From positions 110,885 to 174,884 of the forward strand of contig NZ_VUKE01000006.1 of NCBI RefSeq assembly GCF_009193175.1: a stretch of 64,000 nt of DNA. Reading direction: 5' to 3'. Position numbers and translations under genes: made by a program. The stretch comes from Georgenia ruanii (GTDB lineage: Bacteria; Actinomycetota; Actinomycetes; Actinomycetales; Actinomycetaceae). The notes below the pieces were generated by a model. That model searched no databases. It worked only from the letters and a program-made list of their open reading frames with translations, and was not told the origin of the DNA. Positions 8,282 to 16,865 of the stretch are shown here, piece by piece. Position 1 is the first letter of the stretch. Each line of letters begins with the position of its first letter.

Positions 8282-9451
8282 TCAGACCCGCAGGACGAGT
8301 GCATCACCCTGGCCACCGCCCCCGCACAGGGAGGCGACACCGAGGCCGGCGCCGCGGCGGCGAAGCTCCAGCGCTAGTGTGAGAGCGAGGCGGGCACCGG
8401 ACATGCCGACCGGGTGGCCGAGGGCGATCGCCCCTCCGTTGACGTTGACGATCTCGGGGTCGATGCCCAGCTCGCGTGTCGAGGCGATCGCTACGCTGGC
8501 GAAGGCTTCGTTGATCTCCACGAGCTCGAGGTCCGACACGGCCACTCCCGCGCGCTTCGTTGCGTGCGCGATGGCCCGGGCGGGCTGGTGGAGCAGTGAG
8601 GGATCGGGGCCGGCGACGCTCGCGTACGACACGATCTCGGCGAGCCACGGGATGCCGCGACGCTCGGCTTCGGCCTTGTCCATGACCACGACAGCCGCGG
8701 CGCCGTCGGAGAGCTGCGAGGCCGAGCCGGCGGTGATGGTGCCGTCGGGGGCGAAGGCGGGGCGGAGCGCCGCCAGTGACTCCGCTGTCGTCCCCGGGCG
8801 TACGCCCTCATCCTGCGTGACGACCTCCGTGCGGCGGCCGCGTCGGACCGTCACCGACACGATCTCCTCGGCGAAGATGTCGTTCGCGATGGCGGCAGCG
8901 GCGCGCTCGTGGGAACGGGCCGCGAAGGCGTCCTGCTCGTCGCGGGTGATCTGCAGCTCGGCCTGATACTTCTCCGTGCCGGCCCCCATGACCAGACCGT
9001 CGATGCCGCACACGAGGGCGTCGCGCTCGAGCGCGTCGGCGAGGTCGGCCGACCCGTACTTCACCCCGCCGCGCACGTCTGTCAGGTGCGGGGCGTTAGT
9101 CATCGATTCCGTGCCACCGGCGATGACGGTCTGTGCGAGGCCCCCGCGGATCGCGAGGTCGGCGTGCCCGATGGAGGTCATCCCGGACAGGCAGAGCTTG
9201 TTGATCGACGTGGCAGGGACGCTCAGCGGAACGTCCGCGGCGACGGCGGCGAGGCGCGCGGGGTTGGGGCCCACGCCGGCCTGCACGACGTTGCCGAAGT
9301 AGACCGCCTCGGCATCGCCCGGCTCGACTCCTGCGCGCTCGAGCGCGGCGCGGATGGCGATCCCCCCGAGCTGGGCGGCGCCGAGGGGAGCGAGAGTCCC
9401 CAGCAGCTTGCCGATCGGGGTGCGGGCTCCCGAGACGATGACGCTGGTCAT
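8282..9451 (-). CDS. acetyl-CoA acetyltransferase (thiolase)
   Basis: A full-length 389-residue type II thiolase. The nucleophilic Cys is near residue 87 (INKLCLSGMTSI). [16 protein letters not shown] and the second Cys in CGGGGQGDA complete the active site. It cleaves 3-oxoacyl-CoA to acetyl-CoA plus a shortened acyl-CoA, or runs the reverse condensation. AAGGAG precedes the ATG. It shares a divergent control region with the mmsA operon and a transcript with the MarR gene. The C-terminal 101 residues recur at 39026-39336 with 8 differences by eye. Confidence 0.92.
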   Translation of the reverse strand: MTSVIVSGARTPIGKLLGTLAPLGAAQLGGIAIRAALERAGVEPGDAEAVYFGNVVQAGVGPNPARLAAVAADVPLSVPATSINKLCLSGMTSIGHADLAIRGGLAQTVIAGGTESMTNAPHLTDVRGGVKYGSADLADALERDALVCGIDGLVMGAGTEKYQAELQITRDEQDAFAARSHERAAAAIANDIFAEEIVSVTVRRGRRTEVVTQDEGVRPGTTAESLAALRPAFAPDGTITAGSASQLSDGAAAVVVMDKAEAERRGIPWLAEIVSYASVAGPDPSLLHQPARAIAHATKRAGVAVSDLELVEINEAFASVAIASTRELGIDPEIVNVNGGAIALGHPVGMSGARLALTLALELRRRGAGLGVASLCGGGGQGDALVLRV

Positions 9452-9515
9452 GGCTTCTCCTTCGTCGAGCCCACCGCAGACAGGCGGAGCGGCCCGGGCG
9501 GGGTCTGTTTGGACT

Positions 9516-9544
9516 TCATAGTATATAGTTGGCTGTCATAGTAT
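9516..9544. promoter_or_regulatory. direct-repeat operator in the thiolase/mmsA divergent promoter
   Basis: TCATAGTAT occurs at 9516-9524 and again at 9536-9544, 20 bases apart, so both copies face the same side of the helix over two turns. Between them lies TATAGT, usable as a -10 box. This AT-rich block is the only promoter-like DNA between the two divergent operons. Confidence 0.5.
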
Positions 9545-9582
9545 CCTGCAGCAGATGCTTCACCCAACGGAGGGACCGCAGC

Positions 9583-11106
9583 ATGACCGCCAGCATGACC
9601 ACAACCACGACCCGCGAGCTCACCCATTTCGTCGGCGGACGCCACGTCAGCGGCACCTCGGGTCGCTTCTCCGACGTGTTCGACCCCAGCACCGGACAGG
9701 TGCAGGCAAGGGTGCCCCTCGCGAGCGCCGACGAGGTTGCCGCGGCGATCGCGGTGAGCGAGGAGGCGCAGCAGGTCTGGGGCGCGTACAACCCCCAGCG
9801 GCGCGCCCGCGTGCTGCTGAAGTTCCTCGACCTGATCGCCAAGGACACGCCGAGCCTCGCCCGCACCCTCTCCCGGGAGCACGGCAAGACGCTCGACGAT
9901 GCCAAGGGTGACATCCAGCGCGGCGTGGAGGTTGTCGAGTTCGCGGTCGGTGCGCCGCACCTCCTCAAGGGCGAGTACACGACCGGTGCCGGCACCGGCA
10001 TCGACGTCTACAGCATGCGTCAGCCCCTCGGCGTCGTCGCCGGCATCACCCCGTTCAACTTCCCGGCGATGATTCCGCTGTGGAAGATGGGCCCGGCGCT
10101 CGCGGCGGGCAACGCCTTCGTGCTCAAGCCGAGCGAGCGTGACCCCTCGGTGCCGCTGCGCATCGCCGAGCTCTTCCTCGAGGCGGGCCTGCCCGAGGGC
10201 GTGCTCAACGTCGTCAACGGCGACAAGGAGGCGGTCGACGCGATCCTGCACGACGACCGGATCAGGGCTGTCGGGTTCGTGGGCTCGACCCCCATCGCGC
10301 AGTACATCTACGCCACGGCTGCAGCCAACGGCAAGCGCGCACAGTGCTTCGGCGGCGCGAAGAACCACATGGTCGTCATGCCCGACGCCGACATGGACCA
10401 GGTCGTCGACGCGCTCATCGGGGCCGGCTACGGCTCCGCGGGCGAGCGGTGCATGGCGATCTCCGTCGCCGTCCCGGTCGGGGAGGCGGCCGCCGAGGCG
10501 CTGGCCGCGAAGCTCGTCGAGCGGGTGAAGGACCTCAAGGTGGGGCCGGCGCTCGCAGAGGGCGTCGACTACGGCCCGCTCGTGTCGAGAGACGCGGTCG
10601 ACCGGGTCAGCGCGTACATCCAGCAGGGCATCGACGAGGGGGCGACGCTGCTGGCCGACGGCCGGGGCTACACCGTCGCCGGGCACGAGAACGGCTTCTA
10701 CCTCGGCCCCACCCTCTTCGACCACGTCACGCCTGACATGACGATCTATAAGGAAGAGATCTTCGGCCCGGTCCTGACGATCGCGCGGGCAGCCGACTAC
10801 GAGCAGGCCGTCGCGATGGTCAACAACCACCAGTTCGGCAACGGTGTCGCGATCTTCACGCGCGACGGCGACGCCGCCCGGGACTTCTCCGCCCGGATCG
10901 ACGTCGGCATGGTCGGGGTCAACGTTCCGATCCCGGTTCCCATCGCCTACCACACCTTCGGCGGCTGGAAGAAGTCCGGATTCGGCGACCTCAACCAGCA
11001 CGGGCCCGACGCCTTCCGCTTCTACACCAAGACGAAGACCGTCACGAGCCGCTGGCCTTCCGGGATCAAGGAAGGCGCCAGCTTCGTGATCCCGACGATG
11101 AGCTGA
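9583..11106 (+). CDS. mmsA: methylmalonate-semialdehyde dehydrogenase (CoA-acylating)
   Basis: A 507-residue aldehyde dehydrogenase of the MMSDH subfamily. It converts methylmalonate semialdehyde to propionyl-CoA with CO2 release and NADH. Diagnostic features are FGGAKNHMVVMPDADMDQ, the catalytic Cys in GSAGERCMAISVAV, PFNFPAMIPLWKMGPALAAG, and the ending GDLNQHGPDAFRFYTKTKT. The ATG at 9583 follows GGAGGG; another ATG four codons on is possible. It opens a tight eight-gene operon with only 3 bases to the next gene. The neighbours supply the steps from isobutyryl-CoA, which supports this call over a generic ALDH. Confidence 0.93.
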   Translation: MTASMTTTTTRELTHFVGGRHVSGTSGRFSDVFDPSTGQVQARVPLASADEVAAAIAVSEEAQQVWGAYNPQRRARVLLKFLDLIAKDTPSLARTLSREHGKTLDDAKGDIQRGVEVVEFAVGAPHLLKGEYTTGAGTGIDVYSMRQPLGVVAGITPFNFPAMIPLWKMGPALAAGNAFVLKPSERDPSVPLRIAELFLEAGLPEGVLNVVNGDKEAVDAILHDDRIRAVGFVGSTPIAQYIYATAAANGKRAQCFGGAKNHMVVMPDADMDQVVDALIGAGYGSAGERCMAISVAVPVGEAAAEALAAKLVERVKDLKVGPALAEGVDYGPLVSRDAVDRVSAYIQQGIDEGATLLADGRGYTVAGHENGFYLGPTLFDHVTPDMTIYKEEIFGPVLTIARAADYEQAVAMVNNHQFGNGVAIFTRDGDAARDFSARIDVGMVGVNVPIPVPIAYHTFGGWKKSGFGDLNQHGPDAFRFYTKTKTVTSRWPSGIKEGASFVIPTMS

Positions 11107-11109
11107 GCC

Positions 11110-12264
11110 ATGGCGACAACCATGACCGAGGAGCGTGCGGCGCTCGTCGAGGCGGTCCGCGACTTCGCGGAGGCTGAGCTCGAGCCGTACGCCAACCAGT
11201 GGGATGCCGAGAAGCACTTCCCCGTCGACACGCTCCGGCAAGCCGGCGAGATGGGACTCGGTGGCGTGTACGTCCGCGAGGACGTCGGCGGCAGTGGCTT
11301 GAGCCGTTCCGACGCCGTCGCCATCTTCGAGGAGCTGGCCCGCGGAGACACCACGCTCGCCGCGTACATCTCCATCCACAACATGGTTGCCTGGATGATC
11401 GACCGCTTCGGCGACGAGGACCAGCGCCACCGGTGGGTGCCGCGCCTCGTCACCATGGAGGACCTCGGCAGCTACTGCCTCACCGAGCCCGGCGCCGGCT
11501 CCGACGCAGCGGCGCTGACGACGTCCGCCCGCCGCGATGGCGACCACTACGTCATCAACGGCACCAAGCAGTTCATCTCGGGCGCCGGCACGTCGGCCGT
11601 GTACCTCCTCATGGCTCGCACCGGGGGACCGGGCCCGGACGGCATCAGCGCGATCGTCGTCCCGGCCGGCACCGCGGGAATGAGCTTCGGGCCGAACGAG
11701 AAGAAGATGGGCTGGAACGCCCAGCCCACCCGACAGGTGATGTTCGACGACGTCCGTGTCCCGGTGTCCTACCGGCTCGGTGCCGAGGGCGACGGCTTCA
11801 AGATCGCGATGAAGGGCCTGAACGGCGGCCGCGTCAACGTTGCTGCCGCGTCCCTCGGTGGCGCTCAGTGGGCATTCGAGAAGGCGGCGCGCTACGTCCA
11901 GGAGCGCGAGGCGTTCGGTGCCCCGCTGGCGGCGAACCAGAGCATCGTGTTCGGGCTCGCGGACATGGAGACCGAGCTGCACGCGGCGCGGCTCCTGCTG
12001 CAGCACGCGGCGCAGAAGATGGACGACGAGGCGCCCGACGTGGCGGTCGCATGCGCGAAGGCGAAACGGTTCGCCACCGACGTCGCCTTCCAGGTGGCCA
12101 ACACGGCGCTGCAGATGCACGGGGGGTACGGCTACCTGCACGAGTACGGCATCGAACGGGTCGTCCGTGACCTACGAGTGCACCAGATCCTCGAGGGCAC
12201 CAACGAGATCATGCGCGTGATCATCGGCCGAGAGGTGCTCCGCAGAGCGAAGGGAATGTCATGA
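11110..12264 (+). CDS. acyl-CoA dehydrogenase, probably isobutyryl-CoA dehydrogenase
   Basis: A 384-residue FAD enzyme passing electrons to ETF. The N-terminal helical domain is followed by the beta domain (YCLTEPGAGSDAAALTT, FISGAGTSAVYLLMARTGG) and the C-terminal helices with MHGGYGYLHEYGIERVVRD and the catalytic Glu in ILEGTNEIMRV. The length and the short-chain motif LEGTNE suit isobutyryl- or short/branched-chain dehydrogenases. Its place between mmsA and the 3-hydroxyisobutyryl-CoA hydrolase makes isobutyryl-CoA the likely substrate (inference from context). It overlaps the next gene by ATGA. Confidence 0.88.
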   Translation: MATTMTEERAALVEAVRDFAEAELEPYANQWDAEKHFPVDTLRQAGEMGLGGVYVREDVGGSGLSRSDAVAIFEELARGDTTLAAYISIHNMVAWMIDRFGDEDQRHRWVPRLVTMEDLGSYCLTEPGAGSDAAALTTSARRDGDHYVINGTKQFISGAGTSAVYLLMARTGGPGPDGISAIVVPAGTAGMSFGPNEKKMGWNAQPTRQVMFDDVRVPVSYRLGAEGDGFKIAMKGLNGGRVNVAAASLGGAQWAFEKAARYVQEREAFGAPLAANQSIVFGLADMETELHAARLLLQHAAQKMDDEAPDVAVACAKAKRFATDVAFQVANTALQMHGGYGYLHEYGIERVVRDLRVHQILEGTNEIMRVIIGREVLRRAKGMS

Positions 12265-13331
12265 GCGGGACGGACCAACCAGTACTCCTCGAGCGCCGAG
12301 GAGTGCTGGGCCTCATCACGCTCAACCGTCCGCGGGCGATCAACGCGCTCACCCACGAGATGGTCCTGCTCGTGTCCCGTGCCCTCGACGAGTGGGAGCA
12401 CGACGACGCCGTCCGAACCGTCGCCATCACCGGTGCCGGGGAACGGGGCCTGTGTGCCGGAGGGGACATCGTGGCCCTCTACGAGGCAGCAGTGGAGGGG
12501 CCGGCGGAGCCAGCCGTGGAGTTCTGGGCCGACGAGTACGCGATGAACGCGCGGATCGCTACCTACCCCAAGCCCATCGTGGCGGTCCAGGACGGGCTCG
12601 TGCTTGGCGGGGGTATCGGGATCTCCGCGCACGCGTCCCACCGCGTCGTCACCGAGCGGTCGCGCCTCGGCTTCCCCGAGGTCACCATCGGGTTCGTCCC
12701 GGACGTCGGCGGCACGTGGCTGCTCTCGCGCTCGCCCGGCGAGCTCGGCACGAGGCTCGCGCTCACCGGCGCTCACGTCGGTGCGGCAGACGCGATCCTC
12801 GTTGGCCTGTCCGACCAGTTCGTGCCGTCGGAGCTGATCCCGGCTCTGCTCGACCGGCTGGGCACCGAGGAGCCCGACATCGCCATCGCCGCCGTGCGAG
12901 CGGACCCCGGACCGGCCCCGCTCGAGGCCGAGCGTGAGCTCACGGACCGGACCTTCGGGCAGGCAACGGTCTGCGAGATCATCGCCGCACTCGAGGCCGA
13001 CGGGGATGAGCCAGCACGCCAGATCGCTGGGACGGTTGCGGCGAAGTCACCGACCGCCGTCAGCGTCGCCCTCGAGGCACTCCGTCGCGCCCGGGCGCTG
13101 GACTCGCTCGAGGAGGCGCTGGAGCAGGAGTTCCGGGTGTCCACCCGGCATCTGTCCGCCCCCGACTTCGCCGAGGGCATCCGTGCCCAGGTCATCGACA
13201 AGGACCGCTCGCCGGCCTGGAGGCCGGCCGACCTCGGCGAGATCACCACATCCATGGTGGAGGAGTTCTTCCGCGAGTCCCCGTGGGGCTCGTTCCACTC
13301 CGCCCGCGTCATGTCGAAGGAGACCTCATGA
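12261..13331 (+). CDS. 3-hydroxyisobutyryl-CoA hydrolase
   Basis: A 356-residue crotonase-fold hydrolase, longer than a hydratase. Typical HIBCH features are AGERGLCAGGDIVALYE, a GLVLGGGIGISAHASHRVVTE loop, and the FPEVTIGFVPDVGGTWLLSR segment carrying the catalytic Glu and Asp. It frees 3-hydroxyisobutyrate from its CoA ester in valine breakdown. The ATG overlaps the upstream stop and its own stop overlaps the mmsB start, both ATGA. Confidence 0.9.
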   Translation: MSGTDQPVLLERRGVLGLITLNRPRAINALTHEMVLLVSRALDEWEHDDAVRTVAITGAGERGLCAGGDIVALYEAAVEGPAEPAVEFWADEYAMNARIATYPKPIVAVQDGLVLGGGIGISAHASHRVVTERSRLGFPEVTIGFVPDVGGTWLLSRSPGELGTRLALTGAHVGAADAILVGLSDQFVPSELIPALLDRLGTEEPDIAIAAVRADPGPAPLEAERELTDRTFGQATVCEIIAALEADGDEPARQIAGTVAAKSPTAVSVALEALRRARALDSLEEALEQEFRVSTRHLSAPDFAEGIRAQVIDKDRSPAWRPADLGEITTSMVEEFFRESPWGSFHSARVMSKETS

Positions 13332-14254
13332 CCACGATCGGATTCATCGGGCTCGGCCACATGGGCGGCCCCATGGCCAAGAACCTGCGCGCCGCCGGGC
13401 ACGAGGTCCGCGGTTTCGACCTGTCGCCCGCCGCTCTCGATGCGGCTCGCGCAGCCGGCATCGACGTCGTCGCGTCCGCCGCCGAGGCGGTGATGGGTGC
13501 GCGAGTGGTCATCACGATGCTGCCCGCCGGCCGGCACGTCATCGACCTCTATCGCGGGACCGACTCTGACCCCGGGATTCTCGGCGCCGCCAGTCCCGAC
13601 ACGCTGTTCATCGACTCGTCGACCATCGCGGTCGACGAGGCGCGCCACGCGCACGAGCTCGCCGTGGGCGCGGGCCATCGCTCCCTCGACGCACCGGTGT
13701 CGGGCGGCGTGGTCGGGGCGGAGAATGGCACCCTCGCGTTTATGGTCGGCGGCGACGAGCGCGACTTCGCCCAGGCGGTCCCGCTGCTGGAGACCATGGG
13801 TCGGCGCGTGGTCCACTGTGGCGGGCCCGGGCTCGGGCAGGCCGCGAAGGTCTGCAACAACATGCTCCTCGCGGTCTCGCAGATCGCGGTCGCGGAGGCG
13901 TTCGTGCTCGGTGAGCGACTCGGGCTCTCGCACCAGACGCTGTTCGACGTGGCGTCCAACGCCACGGGCCAGTGCTGGGCGCTCAGCACGAACTGCCCGG
14001 TCCCGGGCCCGGTACCGACCAGTCCGGCCAACCGCGACTACCAGCCAGGGTTCGCCGGCGCGCTCATGTCGAAGGACCTGGGGCTGGCCGAGCAGGCGAT
14101 CGACCTCGTCGGCGTCGACGCGCGCATGGGCCGCCTCGCCCGCGAGATGTACCTCGCCTACGCGAACGGTGAGGGCACGGACCGCGACTTCTCCGGCATC
14201 ATCCAGACGATCCGTGCGCACAGCACCTCGGCAACCCAGGGAGCTCAGCGATGA
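13328..14254 (+). CDS. mmsB: 3-hydroxyisobutyrate dehydrogenase
   Basis: A 308-residue beta-hydroxyacid dehydrogenase. [16 protein letters not shown] is the NAD-binding start. [22 protein letters not shown] is the substrate loop, and [13 protein letters not shown] holds the catalytic Lys. It oxidises 3-hydroxyisobutyrate to methylmalonate semialdehyde, the substrate of mmsA in the same operon. The ATG at 13328 follows GGAG and overlaps the upstream stop; earlier in-frame starts would extend deep into the hydrolase gene. Confidence 0.92.
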   Translation: MTTIGFIGLGHMGGPMAKNLRAAGHEVRGFDLSPAALDAARAAGIDVVASAAEAVMGARVVITMLPAGRHVIDLYRGTDSDPGILGAASPDTLFIDSSTIAVDEARHAHELAVGAGHRSLDAPVSGGVVGAENGTLAFMVGGDERDFAQAVPLLETMGRRVVHCGGPGLGQAAKVCNNMLLAVSQIAVAEAFVLGERLGLSHQTLFDVASNATGQCWALSTNCPVPGPVPTSPANRDYQPGFAGALMSKDLGLAEQAIDLVGVDARMGRLAREMYLAYANGEGTDRDFSGIIQTIRAHSTSATQGAQR

Positions 14255-15027
14255 CCCACTACACCACCATCCTCGTCGAGAAGCGGGGGCGCGTCGGGTG
14301 GATCACCCTCAACCGGCCCGAGGCCCTGAACGCGCTCAATGCGGCCTCGGTGGCCGAGATCGTCGATGCGGCGAAGGCCTTCGACGACGATGCCGAGGTC
14401 GGGGCGATCGTCCTGACCGGCTCCGACCGCGCGTTCGCGGCGGGGGCCGACATCAAGGAGATGGCCGACAAGCAGTACGTCGACATGTTCCTCAACGACC
14501 CGTTCGCCTCGTGGGGGGACTTCGGGAAGCTGCGGACGCCGGTGATCGCCGCCGTTGCCGGTTACGCCCTGGGCGGAGGCTGTGAGCTGGCGATGATGTG
14601 CGACATCATCCTGGCGGCCGACACGGCGAAGTTCGGCCAGCCCGAGATCAACCTCGGGGTCATCCCGGGCATCGGTGGCACCCAGCGGTTGCCGCGGGCC
14701 GTGGGCAAGTACAAGGCCGCCGAGCTGGTGCTCACCGGCCGGACGATGGGTGCTGAAGAGGCCGAGCGCGCGGGGTTGGTGTCGCGCGTCGTGCCGGCAG
14801 GCGAGCTGCTCGAGGAGGCGGCGCGCGTCGCCGAGACGATCGCCGCGAAGTCGCTCCCGGTCGTCTACGCCGCGAAGCACGCGCTCCAGGCCGCCCAGGA
14901 GACGACGCTGGAGGAAGGCTTGCGTTTCGAGAAGCAGGCATTCGCCGCAACCTTCGCCCTCGACGACCAGACTGAGGGCATGGCTGCGTTCCGTGGCAAG
15001 CGGGCAGCCGAGTTCACCCATCGATGA
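14251..15027 (+). CDS. short-chain enoyl-CoA hydratase
   Basis: A 258-residue canonical crotonase. [13 protein letters not shown] and [21 protein letters not shown] form the oxyanion hole with both catalytic Glu regions (GGGCELAM and [20 protein letters not shown]). The rest ends in KRAAEFTHR as in EchA-type hydratases. In this operon it would hydrate methacrylyl-CoA to 3-hydroxyisobutyryl-CoA. The start overlaps the mmsB stop (ATGA). Confidence 0.92.
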   Translation: MTHYTTILVEKRGRVGWITLNRPEALNALNAASVAEIVDAAKAFDDDAEVGAIVLTGSDRAFAAGADIKEMADKQYVDMFLNDPFASWGDFGKLRTPVIAAVAGYALGGGCELAMMCDIILAADTAKFGQPEINLGVIPGIGGTQRLPRAVGKYKAAELVLTGRTMGAEEAERAGLVSRVVPAGELLEEAARVAETIAAKSLPVVYAAKHALQAAQETTLEEGLRFEKQAFAATFALDDQTEGMAAFRGKRAAEFTHR

Positions 15028-15087
15028 CACCGGCGCGGGGCGAGCCCGGCGATGAACCTGCTTTGACGTGACGAAGGAGTTGCCACC

Positions 15088-15864
15088 ATGAAGATTGTCG
15101 TACTGGTGAAGGAAGTGCCCGACACCTACGGTGACCGGAAGCTGAACCTGGAGACCGGACTTGCCGACCGGGCCGCCGGCGACGCAGTGCTTGACGAGAT
15201 CGGCGAGCGTGCGCTCGAGCTCGCGCTCTCCACCGCGGACCAGATGGGCGACGTCGAGGTCAGCCTCCTGTCGATGGGTCCTGAGTCGGCGGCGGCGACG
15301 ATCCGCAAGGGCCTCGCGATGGGTGCGGCGTCCGCGGTCCATGTCGCCGACGACGCGCTCCTCGGCGCCGACCTGGGACTTACCGCCGAGGTCCTGGCTG
15401 CGGCACTGCAGCGCGTCGGGTTCGACCTCGTCATCACGGGCAACCTGTCCACCGACGGGACCGGATCGGCAGTCCCGGCGATGCTGGCCGAGCTGCTCGG
15501 CGTCCCTCACGTCACCTCCCTGTCGACAGTGGAGATCGCCCCCGACAGGGTCTCAGGAACTCGCGTCACGGATGATGGCGTCGCCCGCGTCTCGGCCGAC
15601 CTGCCCGCGGTGGTCTCGATCACCGAGGCCCTGCCCGACGCCCGCTTCCCGAACTTCAAGGGCATCATGGCGGCGAAGAAGAAGCCGTACGAGACCCTCA
15701 CCCTGTCCGACCTGGGCATCGACGTCGAGGCCACCGCGAAGGGCCGGTCGATCATCGTGGGGTTGTCCGAGCAGCCGGCTCGCGGGGCCGGGGTCAAGAT
15801 CGTCGACGACGGGGAGGCGGGCGCGCAGCTCGCGGAGTTCCTCGTCTCCAACCGTCTCGCCTGA
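15088..15864 (+). CDS. etfB: electron transfer flavoprotein beta subunit
   Basis: A 258-residue ETF beta. [45 protein letters not shown] and [22 protein letters not shown] are typical, as is the [20 protein letters not shown] stretch near residue 190. With EtfA it collects electrons from the acyl-CoA dehydrogenases. GAAGGAG lies before the ATG; the 60-base gap from the hydratase could hold a second start of transcription, but I see no clear boxes. Confidence 0.95.
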   Translation: MKIVVLVKEVPDTYGDRKLNLETGLADRAAGDAVLDEIGERALELALSTADQMGDVEVSLLSMGPESAAATIRKGLAMGAASAVHVADDALLGADLGLTAEVLAAALQRVGFDLVITGNLSTDGTGSAVPAMLAELLGVPHVTSLSTVEIAPDRVSGTRVTDDGVARVSADLPAVVSITEALPDARFPNFKGIMAAKKKPYETLTLSDLGIDVEATAKGRSIIVGLSEQPARGAGVKIVDDGEAGAQLAEFLVSNRLA

Positions 15865-15875
15865 GGAGCACAGCT

Positions 15876-16862
15876 ATGACGAACGCAGAGCAGAATGCGG
15901 TCCTCGTCCTCATCGAGGTGACGCCGGAGGGAGGTGTCGCGAAGAGCACGGCCGGGCTCCTCGGGGCGGCGGCCGGCATCGGGACACCCGTCGCCCTTGT
16001 CGTGACTGGGCCGGGCGCGCACGAGGAGGCGGCGCAAGCCGCCGCAGACCTCGGTGCGGTCAAGGTCCTCGTCAGCGAAGCCGCTGACGTCTCGTCGAGC
16101 CTCGGCGTCCCGGTGATCGACGCGGTCTCCGCCGCGATCGACGCGACCCAGCCGGACGCCGTGCTCATCTCGCACTCGGTCGACGGGCGAGACGTGGCCG
16201 CCGCGGTGGCCGCCCGCCGGGGGCTGGGCCTGGCGGTTGACGCGGTCGGCGTCTCCCGGGACGACGAGGGCGTGGTGGCCCACCACTCGGTCTACGGTGG
16301 CGCCTACAACGTCGACTCCGCCGTCACCTTCGGAACCCTCGTCGCCACGATCCGCCAGGGTGCCGTCGATGCCCGGGCGGAGGGGAAGCCGGTGGTGATC
16401 GAGCGGCTGCACGTCGCCCCGTCCGGGCGCCGAGCGGCCCGCATCGACGGGTTCGAGCCGGTGAAGGTGGCGTCGAGCAGGCCCGAGCTTCGGGGGGCTG
16501 CCAAGGTCGTCTCGGGTGGGCGTGGGCTCGGCTCCAAGGAGCAGTTCGTCCTCGTCGAGCAGCTCGCCGACGAGCTCGGCGCGGCGGTGGGCGCGTCGCG
16601 GGCGGCCGTGGACGCGGGCTACGTCCCCCACTCCCACCAGGTCGGCCAGACCGGCGTCGCGGTCGCCCCCCAGCTTTACGTGGCGCTCGGGATCTCCGGC
16701 GCGATCCAGCACCGGGCGGGCATGCAGACCGCCAAGACGATCGTCGCCGTCAACAAGGACCCCGATGCGCCGATCTTCGAGATCGCGGACTTCGGTGTCG
16801 TCGGCGACGTGTTCTCGGTGGTGCCCCAGCTCATCGAGTCGCTCCAGGCGCAGAGGAACTGA
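15876..16862 (+). CDS. etfA: electron transfer flavoprotein alpha subunit
   Basis: A 328-residue ETF alpha. The C-terminal FAD-binding domain shows [36 protein letters not shown] and [22 protein letters not shown], which is the conserved nucleotide site. It lies 11 bases after etfB and 3 bases before the membrane cytochrome-like gene. No gene for ETF:quinone oxidoreductase or EtfD is present in the operon, which makes the membrane protein next door interesting. Confidence 0.95.
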   Translation: MTNAEQNAVLVLIEVTPEGGVAKSTAGLLGAAAGIGTPVALVVTGPGAHEEAAQAAADLGAVKVLVSEAADVSSSLGVPVIDAVSAAIDATQPDAVLISHSVDGRDVAAAVAARRGLGLAVDAVGVSRDDEGVVAHHSVYGGAYNVDSAVTFGTLVATIRQGAVDARAEGKPVVIERLHVAPSGRRAARIDGFEPVKVASSRPELRGAAKVVSGGRGLGSKEQFVLVEQLADELGAAVGASRAAVDAGYVPHSHQVGQTGVAVAPQLYVALGISGAIQHRAGMQTAKTIVAVNKDPDAPIFEIADFGVVGDVFSVVPQLIESLQAQRN

Positions 16863-16865
16863 GCA

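Noticed and set aside
9448..12141. 897-codon open frame on the minus strand opposite mmsA and the ACAD gene
   Set aside because: The product is an Arg/His/Val-rich shadow without family motifs; the plus strand encodes clear enzymes.
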